Positions 9,098 through 18,532 are shown, counted from the first letter of the stretch. The stretch is 64,000 bases of DNA from JAWKZG01 sp041396125 (GCA_041396125.1 JAWKZG010000008.1:62001-126000); one strand, 5' to 3'. Notes: generated from the letters alone by a model not told the origin. Program-made: numbers and translations.

Positions 9098-9935
9098 ACA
9101 GAATGGCAATAAAACACCTGAAACCCCGGAAAAAAACCGGAACTGGCTGGCCGAAACGCTGGCGATGGACAATGAAAGCCGGCGCAAAACACTGTTTGTG
9201 GCGCTGGTTTTATGTCTGGTCTGCTCCATTATCGTCGCCAGTGCTGCGGTGTTGCTGCGACCGATACAGAACGCCAATCAGGCGCTGGACCGTAAGCGCA
9301 ATATTCTTGAGGTGGCCGGTCTGATGGAACCCGGTCGCAGTGTCGATGAGCTGTTCAAGAAAATCGAAACCCGCATTGTCGACTTAGCATCCGGTACCTA
9401 CACTGATGCGGTCGATCCCAACACCTACGATGCCCGTAAAGCCGCTAAAGACCCGGCTCTCAGCGATCCAATACCACAGAGTGAGGATATCGCCAGCATC
9501 AAGACCCGGGCAGATTACATGCCTGTCTATCTGGTCAAGGATGGCGATGTGGTTAAAACCGTGATTCTGCCGGTAAGCGGTTACGGTTTATGGTCAACCT
9601 TATATGGTTTCCTGGCGCTGGATAGTGATGGCAATACCGTACAAGGCTTAAAATTTTATGAGCACGCCGAAACACCGGGTTTGGGCGGTGAAGTGGATAA
9701 TCCACGCTGGCGCAATTTATGGCCGGGGAAAAAAATCTACGATGCTGAGCAAAAACCGTTGATTGAAGTCGTCAAAGGCAGCGTCGATCCCCAATCCACA
9801 AACGCTGAATACAAAGTCGATGGCCTGGCAGGAGCGACCCTGACCAGTCGTGGGGTAACGAATATGCTTCGTTTTTGGCTGGGCGAACAGGGCTATGCAC
9901 CGTATCTTGCCCGTTTACGTGAGGGGAGCTTGTAA
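9090..9935 (+). CDS. nqrC: Na+-translocating NADH:quinone reductase subunit C
   Basis: The product, about 281 residues, starts MPEQNGNKTPETPEKNRN; the ATG at 9090 is preferred to an upstream in-frame one at 9042 because it is where the family aligns and lies just inside the nqrB end. One transmembrane helix (TLFVALVLCLVCSIIVASAAVLL) anchors a large periplasmic domain. The covalent FMN site is DGLAGATLTS near the C-terminus, whose threonine is flavinylated by ApbE. Most NqrC proteins have SGAT here; this one has AGAT, a small deviation. The stop overlaps the nqrD ATG by one base (TAATG). Confidence 0.95.
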   Translation: MPEQNGNKTPETPEKNRNWLAETLAMDNESRRKTLFVALVLCLVCSIIVASAAVLLRPIQNANQALDRKRNILEVAGLMEPGRSVDELFKKIETRIVDLASGTYTDAVDPNTYDARKAAKDPALSDPIPQSEDIASIKTRADYMPVYLVKDGDVVKTVILPVSGYGLWSTLYGFLALDSDGNTVQGLKFYEHAETPGLGGEVDNPRWRNLWPGKKIYDAEQKPLIEVVKGSVDPQSTNAEYKVDGLAGATLTSRGVTNMLRFWLGEQGYAPYLARLREGSL

Positions 9936-10597
9936 TGGACCGCGCGATTAAAGATGTGATGTTTGAACCGCTGGTCAATAATAATCCGATTACTTTGCAG
10001 ATCCTGGGTATTTGCTCAGCGCTGGCGGTCACGACACAGTTGTCCACTGCGCTGACCATGTCGCTGGCTTTGACCCTGGTAACGGCTTTTTCCAGTATGG
10101 CGATCAGTGCGATTCGCACCCATATTCCGTCCAGCATCCGGATTATCGTGCAGATGACCATCATCGCGTCCCTGGTGATCGTGGTGGATCAGTTTCTTAA
10201 AGCGTTTGCGTTCGAAATCAGCAAGCAGTTATCCGTTTTCGTCGGCTTGATCATTACCAACTGTATTGTGTTGGGACGGGCCGAAGCGTTTGCCATGAAA
10301 AATCCCCCCTGGCCGAGTTTTCTTGACGGCATCGGTAACGGCTTGGGCTACAGTCTCATACTGATTCTGGTCGGCATTATCCGTGAGCTGTTTGGTTCCG
10401 GAAAATTACTGGGGGTGACGGTATTTGAGCAAGTATCGGAAGGTGGCTGGTATATTCCGAACGGGATGCTTTTGCTGCCACCCAGCGCCTTTTTTATCAT
10501 TGGCTTATTGATTTGGGGAATCCGGGTCTGGAAGCCCAGGCAACTCGAAAAACCCGAATATCAAATCCATCAAGTTCATCGCACTGAAGTCATGTGA
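9935..10597 (+). CDS. nqrD: Na+-translocating NADH:quinone reductase subunit D
   Basis: A 220-residue membrane protein homologous to NqrE and to RnfA/E, predicted to have six helices with the half-pair topology of this family. Recognisable segments are VMFEPLVNNNPITLQILGICSALAV at the N-terminus, VGLIITNCIVLGRAEAFAMKN in the middle, which carries a cysteine of the membrane iron site shared with NqrE, and GIIRELFGSGKLLGV. Intact, with tight overlap to nqrC and a 12-base gap to nqrE. Confidence 0.96.
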   Translation: MDRAIKDVMFEPLVNNNPITLQILGICSALAVTTQLSTALTMSLALTLVTAFSSMAISAIRTHIPSSIRIIVQMTIIASLVIVVDQFLKAFAFEISKQLSVFVGLIITNCIVLGRAEAFAMKNPPWPSFLDGIGNGLGYSLILILVGIIRELFGSGKLLGVTVFEQVSEGGWYIPNGMLLLPPSAFFIIGLLIWGIRVWKPRQLEKPEYQIHQVHRTEVM

Positions 10598-10609
10598 TGG
10601 AGTAAGACG

Positions 10610-11217
10610 ATGGAAATCTATATCAATTTATTCATCAAATCGGTATTCGTCGAGAACCTGGCCCTGGCTTTTTTTCTGGGCATGTGCACGTTCCTGGCCG
10701 TATCCAAAAGATCGAAACGGCCATTGGCCTGGGCGTGGCCGTGGTCGTGGTGCAGGCGTTAACCGTGCCAGTCAATAATCTGATTTTCCAGATTTTTCTC
10801 AAAGACGGCGCACTGGCCTGGGCTGGTTTGCCTGATGTGGATCTAAGCTTTCTTGGCCTGATCAGTTATATCGGCGTTATCGCTGCAATCGTGCAAATCC
10901 TGGAGATGTTTCTCGACCGCTATGTGCCGGTGCTCTACAACGCATTGGGTATTTTTCTGCCACTGATTACCGTGAACTGCGCCATTCTGGGCGGTACCTT
11001 GTTCATGGTTGAGCGCGATTACAATTTTGGTGAGAGCGTCGTATACGGTATTGGTAGCGGTGTAGGTTGGGCTTTGGCCATTACAGCACTGGCTGGCGTG
11101 CGGGAAAAGCTGAAATACAGCGACGTGCCGGATGGTTTGCAAGGACTGGGGATTACCTTCATTTCTGCTGGCTTGATGTCGCTGGGATTTATGGCGTTTT
11201 CCGGCATACAGCTTTAA
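10610..11217 (+). CDS. nqrE: Na+-translocating NADH:quinone reductase subunit E, 1-nt deletion
   Basis: The true start is the ATG at 10610 (MEIYINLFIKSVFVENLALAFFLGMCTFLAVSK). After that the frame breaks at an A-run (10706-10709): the sequence has four A where five would give AVSKKIETAIGLGVAV. The rest is in frame as TVPVNNLIFQIFLKD, then ITVNCAILGGTLFMVERDYNFGESVVYG and GITFISAGLMSLGFMAFSGIQL. The restored protein is about 202 residues, normal for NqrE, the partner of NqrD around the membrane iron centre. The homopolymer position of the break argues for sequencing error. Confidence 0.95.
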
Positions 11218-11235
11218 CTGGGAGCGGAATCAGAC

Positions 11236-12456
11236 ATGCTAGAGATCAGCCTCGGGGTAGTTTTTTTTACTGCTATCGTGATTGCCCTCGTATTTGTCAT
11301 TCTGGCAGCCAAGTCCAAGCTGGTGGCGTCGGGTAATGTCGAAATTGTTATTAACGACGAGAAAACCATCAAAGCGCCGGTCGGTGGCAAGTTACTGGGC
11401 ACGCTTGCCGATGCCGGCTTGTTCGTCGCCTCGGCCTGTGGTGGCGGCGGCACCTGCGCCCAGTGCCGGGTTAAAATCTATGAAGGTGGCGGAGCTTTAT
11501 TACCGACCGAAGCTGGCCATATCAATAAGCGCGAGGCTGCTGAAGGGGATCGCTTATCCTGCCAGGTTGCGGTTAAACAGAATATGCGCATCCAGGTGCC
11601 TGATGAAGTCTTTGGCGTCAAGAAATGGGAATGTACAGTAAGGTCCAACCATAACAAAGCAACCTTTATTAAAGAACTTACGCTAGAACTTCCCAAAGGC
11701 GAAAATGTCGATTTTCGCGCTGGCGGTTATATTCAAATCGAATGCCCGCCGCACAAGGTTGATTACAAAGATTTCGACATCGACGAACGCTTTCGCGATG
11801 ATTGGGATCATTTTAATTTGTGGCGCTATACCTCAACAGTCGATGCAACAGTCCTGCGGGCCTATTCCATGGCCAATTATCCGGAGGAAAAAGGCATCAT
11901 CATGCTGAATGTGCGTATTGCCACGCCACCGCCACGAGTGGAAGGGGCACCACCAGGCAAAATGTCCTCATTCATTTTCAGTCTCAAGCCGGGCGATAAA
12001 GTAACGATTTCCGGTCCTTTCGGTGAGTTCTTTGCCAAAAAGACCGATGCGGAAATGGTGTTTATTGGTGGTGGCGCGGGGATGGCACCTATGCGCTCGC
12101 ATATTTTCGACCAACTGCGTCGTCTCAAATCCAAACGTAAAATAAGTTTCTGGTACGGTGCGCGCTCAAAACGCGAAATGTTTTATGTTGAGGATTTTGA
12201 CATGCTGGCGGCTGAAAACGACAACTTCGAGTGGCATGTGGCGCTCAGCGATCCGAAACCGGAAGAGAACTGGACGGGGTATACCGGCTTTATCCACGAA
12301 GTATTGTACGAAAACTATCTCAAAGATCATCCCGCCCCCGAAGATTGTGAATACTATATGTGCGGCCCTCCTATGATGAATGCCGCAGTCATCAAAATGT
12401 TGGAAGATTTAGGCGTCGAGCGGGAAAATATCCTGCTGGACGATTTCGGAGGTTAA
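11236..12456 (+). CDS. nqrF: Na+-translocating NADH:quinone reductase subunit F
   Basis: This 406-residue subunit takes electrons from NADH. An N-terminal membrane helix (ISLGVVFFTAIVIALVFVILAA) is followed by a plant-type [2Fe-2S] ferredoxin domain with cysteines in ACGGGGTCAQC and a fourth at LSCQ. An FAD-binding domain (RAYSMANYP, residues about 210-218) and an NADH-binding domain (MVFIGGGAGMAPMRSHIFDQL, then YMCGPPMMNAAV near the C-terminus) follow. All cofactor motifs look intact. The stop codon is followed directly by the apbE ATG, so the flavin transferase is part of the same transcript. Confidence 0.97.
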   Translation: MLEISLGVVFFTAIVIALVFVILAAKSKLVASGNVEIVINDEKTIKAPVGGKLLGTLADAGLFVASACGGGGTCAQCRVKIYEGGGALLPTEAGHINKREAAEGDRLSCQVAVKQNMRIQVPDEVFGVKKWECTVRSNHNKATFIKELTLELPKGENVDFRAGGYIQIECPPHKVDYKDFDIDERFRDDWDHFNLWRYTSTVDATVLRAYSMANYPEEKGIIMLNVRIATPPPRVEGAPPGKMSSFIFSLKPGDKVTISGPFGEFFAKKTDAEMVFIGGGAGMAPMRSHIFDQLRRLKSKRKISFWYGARSKREMFYVEDFDMLAAENDNFEWHVALSDPKPEENWTGYTGFIHEVLYENYLKDHPAPEDCEYYMCGPPMMNAAVIKMLEDLGVERENILLDDFGG

Positions 12457-13455
12457 ATGAAACGCCGCACTTTTTTGACGTTAACCGCGGTCACCCCGCT
12501 AGCAGCCTGTTTTCGTTCCGAACAGATCGTACTCAACGGCACTACCATGGGGACGAGCTACACCGTCAAATACTCGCCTGCCCGAACCAGTGCCTCGACC
12601 CCTGTCATGCAGGCCGGCATCGACCAGCTGCTGACGGCGATTAATCGCGCCATGTCGACGTATGATACGCAATCGGAGTTATCGCGCTTCAATCAGGCCG
12701 GACATACCGACTGGATTGCCGCTTCGGCAGATTTAAGGCGCGTTTTGGGGCAGGCCCGGCAGATCAGCCAACTCAGCAGTGGCGCATTCGATGTGAGCGT
12801 TGGCCCGTTGGTTAATTTATGGGGATTCGGGCCGGAACAACACGCAGAGGCCATTCCAGACGCCAGCGCGTTAGCGCACAGCCGTGCCCGGATAGGTTAT
12901 GAGCGCTTGCATATCGATCCTGTACAGCAGGCTATCCGCAAGGATCACCCCGATCTTTATATTGACCTGTCCGGTATCGCCAAAGGTTTTGGCGTCGATA
13001 AAGTCGCTGAATATCTGGAAACGCAGGGGGTAACCGACTATCTGGTCGAGATCGGCGGCGAGATGCGCAGCCGTGGCATCAATCAGGATGGTCAGGCGTG
13101 GCGTATCGCTATTGAAGAACCGACACCGGGGCCGCGCCGTATCCGTAAAATCATTCAGCTGTCAGGACAAAGCATCGCGACCTCGGGAAATTACCGGAAT
13201 TTCTTTGAACGCAATGGTCAGCGTTACTCGCATATGATCGACCCGACAACGGCCTGGCCGATCAAGCACGAACTGGCTTTGGTATCGGTTATCAGCGATC
13301 AGGTTATGCACGCTGACGCCCTGTCAACAGCATTGATGGTGGCGGGACCGGAGCGGGGCTATCAATTGGCACAGGCGCAAAATCTGGCAGCTTTGTTTAT
13401 CAGTGTCGATGGCTCTGAACGATTCACCCATGCGTTTCGGCAATACCTTGCCTAG
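12457..13455 (+). CDS. apbE: FAD:protein FMN transferase (ApbE lipoprotein)
   Basis: ApbE attaches FMN through a phosphodiester bond to the threonines of NqrB and NqrC in the periplasm, using FAD and Mg2+. The 332-residue product has a short signal with a lipobox (TPLAAC), then GTTMGTSYTVKY, the binding motif YIDLSGIAKGFGVDK at about residues 168-182 and VEIGGEMRSRG, and the C-terminal HMIDPTTAWPIKHELA and HADALSTALMV. It starts immediately after nqrF, which fits its job of maturing the complex encoded upstream. Confidence 0.95.
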   Translation: MKRRTFLTLTAVTPLAACFRSEQIVLNGTTMGTSYTVKYSPARTSASTPVMQAGIDQLLTAINRAMSTYDTQSELSRFNQAGHTDWIAASADLRRVLGQARQISQLSSGAFDVSVGPLVNLWGFGPEQHAEAIPDASALAHSRARIGYERLHIDPVQQAIRKDHPDLYIDLSGIAKGFGVDKVAEYLETQGVTDYLVEIGGEMRSRGINQDGQAWRIAIEEPTPGPRRIRKIIQLSGQSIATSGNYRNFFERNGQRYSHMIDPTTAWPIKHELALVSVISDQVMHADALSTALMVAGPERGYQLAQAQNLAALFISVDGSERFTHAFRQYLA

Positions 13456-13488
13456 CGCCCAAATACGCAGGTCACGCAGGCTAACATT

Positions 13489-13713
13489 ATGACTATTTTT
13501 CTGCTAACGCTTGTTATTGTATCCCTGGCTGTATTGGGTATGGCAGCAGGCGTGTTACTGGGACGGCCTCCCATTGCAGGCAGTTGTGGCGGTATGGAGC
13601 AATTGGGTATTGCTTGTGGGGTTTGCGAAAAACCCTGCGCCAAAAAGCGCCATGCACTGGAGCAGGCCCGCAAGCAAGCACGCGATCAAGAAAAAGGCGA
13701 ATGGTCATGCTGA
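13489..13713 (+). CDS. nqrM: NQR maturation factor NqrM (DUF539)
   Basis: A 74-residue protein with one N-terminal membrane helix (IFLLTLVIVSLAVLGMAAGVLLG) and a Cys-rich tail: SCGG, ACGVC and PCAKK. This is the NqrM (DUF539) pattern; NqrM is required for assembly of Na+-NQR, apparently by delivering iron to the NqrD/NqrE site through these cysteines. It lies 33 bases after apbE, the usual position in gammaproteobacterial nqr operons, and its end overlaps the start of the CBS-domain gene. Confidence 0.92.
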   Translation: MTIFLLTLVIVSLAVLGMAAGVLLGRPPIAGSCGGMEQLGIACGVCEKPCAKKRHALEQARKQARDQEKGEWSC

Positions 13714-14105
13714 GTGCCATTTTGGTAAAAGACTATATGGCTGCGCACCTGACGACCTTCAGCCCGGAAATGGATATTCTGGAGGCTATTCATACTCTGC
13801 TCAGCAATCGTATTTCCGGTGCGCCCGTCGTGGATAAACTGGGTAATATCGTCGGTGTTTTATCAGAAAAAGACTGTCTTGCGGTTGCTCTGCAAACCAG
13901 CTATTACGAAGAACGGGCTGGTAAAGTTGAAGAATTCATGACCCGCAATGTCAAAACCGTCAGTGCCAACGCCAGCATGGTTGAGATTGCGAAATTATTT
14001 CTCGAAACCAGCTTTCGGCGTTATCCGGTGGTTGACGATGATGGTCGGCTGGTCGGACAGATCAGTCGCCGGGATGTGCTTAAGGCAATGGAAGCCTTGT
14101 GGTAA
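13707..14105 (+). CDS. CBS-domain pair protein
   Basis: About 132 residues made of two CBS motifs: VKDYMAAHLTTFSPEMDILEAIHTLL...GAPVVDKLGNIVGVLSEKDCL and VEEFMTRNVKTVSANASMVEIAKLFL...RYPVVDDDGRLVGQISRRDVLKAM. CBS pairs bind adenosyl ligands (AMP, ATP, SAM, c-di-AMP) and act as energy or ligand sensors. The ATG at 13707 is chosen because AGGCG lies at a usable distance; an ATG six bases upstream is possible. It overlaps nqrM, so it is likely the last gene of the nqr transcript, and a terminator follows 25 bases later. A role in tuning NQR is a guess. Confidence 0.85.
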   Translation: MLSAILVKDYMAAHLTTFSPEMDILEAIHTLLSNRISGAPVVDKLGNIVGVLSEKDCLAVALQTSYYEERAGKVEEFMTRNVKTVSANASMVEIAKLFLETSFRRYPVVDDDGRLVGQISRRDVLKAMEALW

Positions 14106-14130
14106 GTACATGAGTATAAAAAGCTGATGC

Positions 14131-14163
14131 AAAAAAAAGAGGGCCAATCGGCCCTCTTTTTTT
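14131..14163. terminator. Bidirectional intrinsic terminator between the nqr operon and hppA
   Basis: GAGGGCC (14139-14145) pairs with GGCCCTC (14150-14156) around an AATC loop, flanked by an A-run on the left and a T-run on the right that also pair. It can stop transcripts from both convergent genes. Confidence 0.9.
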
Positions 14164-14175
14164 ACGCCAGAGTTA

Positions 14176-16182
14176 TCAAGCCAACAGCGGTGCTATCACC
14201 AGACTGACAATAGCCATCACGTTGATCAGGATGTTCATGGACGGGCCGGAGGTGTCCTTGAAGGGGTCACCCACCGTATCACCCACCACAGTGGCAGCGT
14301 GTACGCTGGAGCCTTTGCCGCCCAGATTGCCTTTTTCAACATATTTCTTGGCATTGTCCCAGGCACCACCGGCATTAGCCATGGTCAGTGCCAGCAGAAC
14401 ACAGCCAAGCAGGGCGCCGGCCAGCATGCCACCGAGGGCTTCCGGGCTGATGCCAAAACCGACCACGACCGGGGTGATGACTGCGATCAGACCGGGCAGG
14501 ATCATTTTTCTGATAGCCGCCTGGGTGGCGATATCCACGCAGCGGGCGGTATCCGGTTCAGCTTTGCCTTCCAGCAGGCCGGGGATTTCCCGGAACTGAC
14601 GGCGGATTTCGTTGATCATATCGAACGCCGCGTCGCCGACAGCGGTCATGGTGAGCGCGCCGATCAGGAAGGGAATAATGCCACCAATGAACAGACCCAT
14701 GATGACCTCGGCATTACCCAGACGCAGTTCAAAACCGGGTACATGCAGACGCACGGTTTCGATAAACGCAGCAATAATCGCCAGCGCCGCCAATGCCGCT
14801 GCACCAATCGCAAAGCCTTTGCCAATAGCCGCAGTGGTGTTGCCCAGCTCATCCAGCGAGTCGGTGATAGCACGTACTTCTTTGCCCAGACCGCTCATTT
14901 CAGCGATGCCTCCGGCATTGTCAGCAACCGGACCGTAAGCGTCGATAGCCATGGTGATACCGACCGTGGCCAGCATGCCGACAGCAGCGATACCCACACC
15001 GTATAAACCGGCCAGTTCGTTGGAGGCATAAATGATGGAAGCGATGGTCAGCATCGGGATGGTGACCGACTGCATACCTACCGCAAGACCGGTAATCATG
15101 ACCGTAGCGGGGCCGGTTTCGCCCGACTTGGCGATTTTCCGCACCGGTGTGGACGAGGTGTAATACTCGGTTATCAGACCGATAATAATGCCACCGACCG
15201 CGCCCGACAGAACCGCCCAGGCGATAGCGTTGGATACGCCCAGCATGCCGGTTACGGCAAACGCCAGCAGAATAAACAGGATTGCCGCACCCAGTGTACC
15301 GGTGCGCAGGGCAACGTCAGGCTTGCTGGTGGACATTTGCTTGACCAGCAGAATTCCGGCAATCGAGCACAGTAGGCCGGTGGAGGCCAACGCCAGCGGC
15401 AAGAACATCAGCGCAGGTTGTGCGCCCAGGGTTTCCAGCGCAGCAGCGGTCAGGGTCGAGGCAATCGCAATCGTGGCGATCATCGCACCGCAGTAGGACT
15501 CGAAAATATCCGAACCCATCCCGGCCACGTCACCGACGTTGTCACCGACATTATCGGCGATAACACCGGGGTTGCGGGGGTCATCTTCGGGGATACCGGC
15601 TTCGATTTTGCCGACCAGATCAGCGCCTACGTCAGCGCTCTTAGTGAAAATACCGCCGCCTACACGCGAAAACAACGCCACGGTTGACGCGCCCATGCCG
15701 AAGCCGTGGATCGCGTGAGCGGTTTCCGGGTCGCCGCCAAACAGCAGATACAGAAACCCCAGACCCAGCAGACCGAGTGAGGCCACGCACAGACCCATGA
15801 TCGAGCCGCCAAAAAAAGCCACCGTCAAGGCCGCTGAAGCGCCATCGCTTTGAGCAGCAGTGGTGGTGCGGACATTGGCTTTGGTGGCTGCGAACATGCC
15901 GAGAAAACCTGCCGTACCGGAGGCCAGCGCCCCGACCGCAAAAGCGGTTGCGGTTTTCCAGCCCAGGAAATAGAACAATAAAATGAACAAAACAATGGCG
16001 AAAGGCCCCAGAATTTTGTATTCACTGCGCATGAACACCATGGCGCCCAGATGGATCTGGTCACCAATACTTTTGACTTTATCGGTGCCTTCCGGGTATT
16101 TCAGAACCAGTTGATAAATGTAATACGCCACGCCCAGGCCAATAATGCCCAGCAGCGGCGGAAGAAAATGCATTACTTCCAT
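14176..16182 (-). CDS. hppA: Membrane-bound ion-translocating pyrophosphatase, K+-dependent type
   Basis: The 668-residue polytopic enzyme couples PPi hydrolysis to H+ or Na+ pumping. The pyrophosphate site is clear: DVGADLVGKIEAGIPEDDPRNPGVIADNVGDNVGD at about residues 185-220 and, near the C-terminus, KKYVEKG and TVVGDTVGDPFKDTSGP. The segment GNTTAAIGKGFAIG has Ala and Gly at the two positions that separate the K+-dependent class from the K+-independent one (which has Lys and Thr). That class includes both Na+- and H+-pumping members, so the ion is undecided; the neighbouring Na+-NQR makes Na+ plausible. It is a single gene with its own terminator at 14131-14163. Confidence 0.93.
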   Translation of the reverse strand: MEVMHFLPPLLGIIGLGVAYYIYQLVLKYPEGTDKVKSIGDQIHLGAMVFMRSEYKILGPFAIVLFILLFYFLGWKTATAFAVGALASGTAGFLGMFAATKANVRTTTAAQSDGASAALTVAFFGGSIMGLCVASLGLLGLGFLYLLFGGDPETAHAIHGFGMGASTVALFSRVGGGIFTKSADVGADLVGKIEAGIPEDDPRNPGVIADNVGDNVGDVAGMGSDIFESYCGAMIATIAIASTLTAAALETLGAQPALMFLPLALASTGLLCSIAGILLVKQMSTSKPDVALRTGTLGAAILFILLAFAVTGMLGVSNAIAWAVLSGAVGGIIIGLITEYYTSSTPVRKIAKSGETGPATVMITGLAVGMQSVTIPMLTIASIIYASNELAGLYGVGIAAVGMLATVGITMAIDAYGPVADNAGGIAEMSGLGKEVRAITDSLDELGNTTAAIGKGFAIGAAALAALAIIAAFIETVRLHVPGFELRLGNAEVIMGLFIGGIIPFLIGALTMTAVGDAAFDMINEIRRQFREIPGLLEGKAEPDTARCVDIATQAAIRKMILPGLIAVITPVVVGFGISPEALGGMLAGALLGCVLLALTMANAGGAWDNAKKYVEKGNLGGKGSSVHAATVVGDTVGDPFKDTSGPSMNILINVMAIVSLVIAPLLA

Positions 16183-16238
16183 TGAATTCCCCCAGCATGT
16201 TGCTAGAAAGTTGTGAGTAAATTGGATTTTCTTTGCAG

Positions 16239-16272
16239 AAAAAAGCGCGATGTTTATAGCAGAATCGCGCTT
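16239..16272 (-). terminator. Intrinsic terminator downstream of the dienelactone-hydrolase gene
   Basis: AAGCGCGAT (16243-16251) and ATCGCGCTT (16264-16272) form a perfect 9-bp stem with a 12-base loop. On the minus strand it is followed by a run of six T (A-run at 16239-16244 on plus). It would stop minus-strand transcripts before they reach hppA. The rest of this gap (16273-16415) holds three imperfect copies of a short CCGGT-plus-T-run pattern at 16317-16360. Confidence 0.75.
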
Positions 16273-16415
16273 AAAAAGCGATTATCCCTGATGTTGTTGC
16301 GGTTTTCCCTTAGTAGCCCCGGTGGTTTTTTCTCCGGTAATTTTTCCCCGGTCGTTTTCCCTCGGGCCACAGACATCAGGACAAACGCAAGATGAAGCCG
16401 CAGCGTAGCAGAACG

Positions 16416-17114
16416 CTAGCGTAAATGCTGGCCGAACAGAGCCAGACTGCGTTGCCAGGCCTGCTCTGCGCTGGCAGCATTGAAACTGCCGCGTTGATCA
16501 CAATGAAAACCGTGGCCAGCACCAGGGTACACAAATACCTCGACATTCTGCTTGCCGCTGACAGCTTGCTGCACTTGCTTAACCTGTTCCATAGGGATAG
16601 CAGCGTCCTGCTCGCCGAAATGAAACTGCATCGGGATACTGATGTTGCCGGCTTCCGCCAGATAATCCGCAATACCGCCGCCGTAGTAGGCCGACGCGCA
16701 ATCGGGATCCAGCCGGGTGGCAGCCAGATACGTTAACAGGCCGCCATAGCAAAACCCGACCACCGCCGCCTTGCCGGTGCATTCCGGGCGGGCGCGCAAG
16801 GCCGCCAGCGCCGCTTTCATATCAGCTACCGCAGCGTCCGTATCAGTAGCGGCTTTCAGCTCGCGGCCACGGGCAATATCGTCGGCTTCATAGCCCAGTT
16901 CGATGCCCGGCGCAGCACGCCAGAAAACATCGTGCGCCAGCGCGACATAACCGGCCTCGGCAAACCGCTCAACCACCGAGCGGATATGCGAATTGACCCC
17001 GAAAATTTCCTGCACTACCAACACCCCCGGCGCTGGCGCGTCCGAAGACACCCCGTCAGGAATAGCCAGATAGGCATCAAATTGATTATTAATGGAAAGT
17101 GTTTGGGTTTGCAT
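16416..17114 (-). CDS. Dienelactone hydrolase family protein (carboxymethylenebutenolidase-like)
   Basis: A 232-residue alpha/beta hydrolase. The family pattern is GVLVVQEIFGVNSHIRSVVERFAEAGYVALAHDVF, the nucleophile cysteine in VVGFCYGG (about residue 125), an Asp in HFGEQDAAIP and a His in YPGAGHGFHCDQRG. This is the Cys-Asp-His triad of dienelactone hydrolases, which open muconolactone-type rings in aromatic degradation; many homologs act on other esters or lactones. The gene stands alone, so no pathway can be inferred. Start ATG at 17114. Confidence 0.88.
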   Translation of the reverse strand: MQTQTLSINNQFDAYLAIPDGVSSDAPAPGVLVVQEIFGVNSHIRSVVERFAEAGYVALAHDVFWRAAPGIELGYEADDIARGRELKAATDTDAAVADMKAALAALRARPECTGKAAVVGFCYGGLLTYLAATRLDPDCASAYYGGGIADYLAEAGNISIPMQFHFGEQDAAIPMEQVKQVQQAVSGKQNVEVFVYPGAGHGFHCDQRGSFNAASAEQAWQRSLALFGQHLR

Positions 17115-17317
17115 GGATTATCCTCATCACAGTTAATCGCGGATAGTAGATAGCGCAGCGTATTTTACGCGCTAATCTGGCAGGTTGAAGCGAAATGAAC
17201 CCGTTCGGCTTGCGGATTGACTTGATTGAACTTGGCTAAGCGAGCTTGAAACTCCAAAAAGGCATGATAGCGTTATAAGCCTGCTGCGCCGTATGACATG
17301 GACATCAATAATCCGCA

Positions 17318-18532
17318 TTACTGACTGGCCAAGGCCCGCGACAGGGCAAAACTCAGTGCCAGCATCAACAGGCAAAGTCCGGTCAGTCCGCTTAGCGCCA
17401 GATCGAAGCTGCCGGTCAGGTCGGCTACTACACCGAACAGGAACGGCCCCAGTACGCCGCCGACTTCACCGGCGGTGAAGAATAAGCCACCTGCTGCGCC
17501 CATGTTCTTATCATCGACGGCTTTGCATTGCATCATCACCAGCATGGTGACGGTCATCAGTGAGCTGCGTGCGATGCCTTGTGCCAGCAGCGGAAACAGT
17601 AATGTCAGGCCGCTGAGCAGGGTGAGTCCAAGCGCGGCGCAGGCGGCAAACACCAGCAGTAGTCGCAGCACCGGCACACTGCGGGTGCCACCGGCGTAGC
17701 GCGGGATAAACAGCGATCCGAGAATACCGATAGCAGTCGGAATAGCGGCCCAGTAACCGGCCTCCACCGCGCTGAAGCCCTGACCGCGCAATACCTGCGG
17801 CAGCCAGTTATTGAGACCATGATTAAACATAAACGCGCCGACGCAAAACAGCATGACCAGACGCACCACCGGCAGCCGCAGCAGGGCCGGATAAACCCGC
17901 CAGTTCAGTCCGCTCTGGCTGGCGGCAGCAGCGGATTCACCGGCTCTTGCCAGCGGGTGTGAACTCAAGACCAGCCAGATGATGCCGGTGGCAGCGGTGC
18001 AGGCGGCGTATATCAGCAGAGTCAGTCGCCAGGAGTGCCCGGTCAGCGGCATCAGTACGCTGTTGGTGAGCGCCAGCGCGGCAATGCCGCCCAGTGACGG
18101 GCCGGTGATGTAAATGCCCATGGCCAGTCCGCGCTGCTGCTCGGAAAACCATTGCCGGATCATTTTCGGTGCGCCACTGGAAACCAAAGGCCCGCCCAGA
18201 CCGAACGCCGCTACCGCCAGAAATAAACTCAGGCTGTCGCTGGAGCAGGCCCGTGCCAATCCGGACAAGGCCATAATGACAGCGGCGGCAAACAGCGCCC
18301 GGCGCAATCCGAAGCGATCCAGCAGTGCGCCGGCTGGAATAGCCGCGCCGATATACACCAGCGGCCAGGCCCCCAGAATGGCGCCCATGCTGGACAAGCG
18401 GATGTCCAGCTCGGTGGTGATCACGCCAACCAGCGGGGCCATGGCCGCGACCGTTAAGCCGAAACTGGCATAGATCAGCCAGACGCCGGCCAGCATCACC
18501 CAGCGGAAAGGAGTCTGCTGCAGGTCGTTCAT
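17318..18532 (-). CDS. Major facilitator superfamily transporter
   Basis: About 404 residues with the 12-helix MFS layout. The N-half includes LAGVWLIYASFGLTVAAMAPLV and the loop-2/3 region GALLDRFGLRRALFAAA, a variant of the MFS A-motif. The C-half includes ATGIIW and, later, ALGLTLLSGLTLLFPLLAQGI. The start is set at ATG 18532 (MNDLQQTPFRWVMLAG) because the ATGA there overlaps the stop of the upstream membrane-protein gene. The longer reading frame upstream is within that gene. The substrate is unknown. Confidence 0.85.
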   Translation of the reverse strand: MNDLQQTPFRWVMLAGVWLIYASFGLTVAAMAPLVGVITTELDIRLSSMGAILGAWPLVYIGAAIPAGALLDRFGLRRALFAAAVIMALSGLARACSSDSLSLFLAVAAFGLGGPLVSSGAPKMIRQWFSEQQRGLAMGIYITGPSLGGIAALALTNSVLMPLTGHSWRLTLLIYAACTAATGIIWLVLSSHPLARAGESAAAASQSGLNWRVYPALLRLPVVRLVMLFCVGAFMFNHGLNNWLPQVLRGQGFSAVEAGYWAAIPTAIGILGSLFIPRYAGGTRSVPVLRLLLVFAACAALGLTLLSGLTLLFPLLAQGIARSSLMTVTMLVMMQCKAVDDKNMGAAGGLFFTAGEVGGVLGPFLFGVVADLTGSFDLALSGLTGLCLLMLALSFALSRALASQ

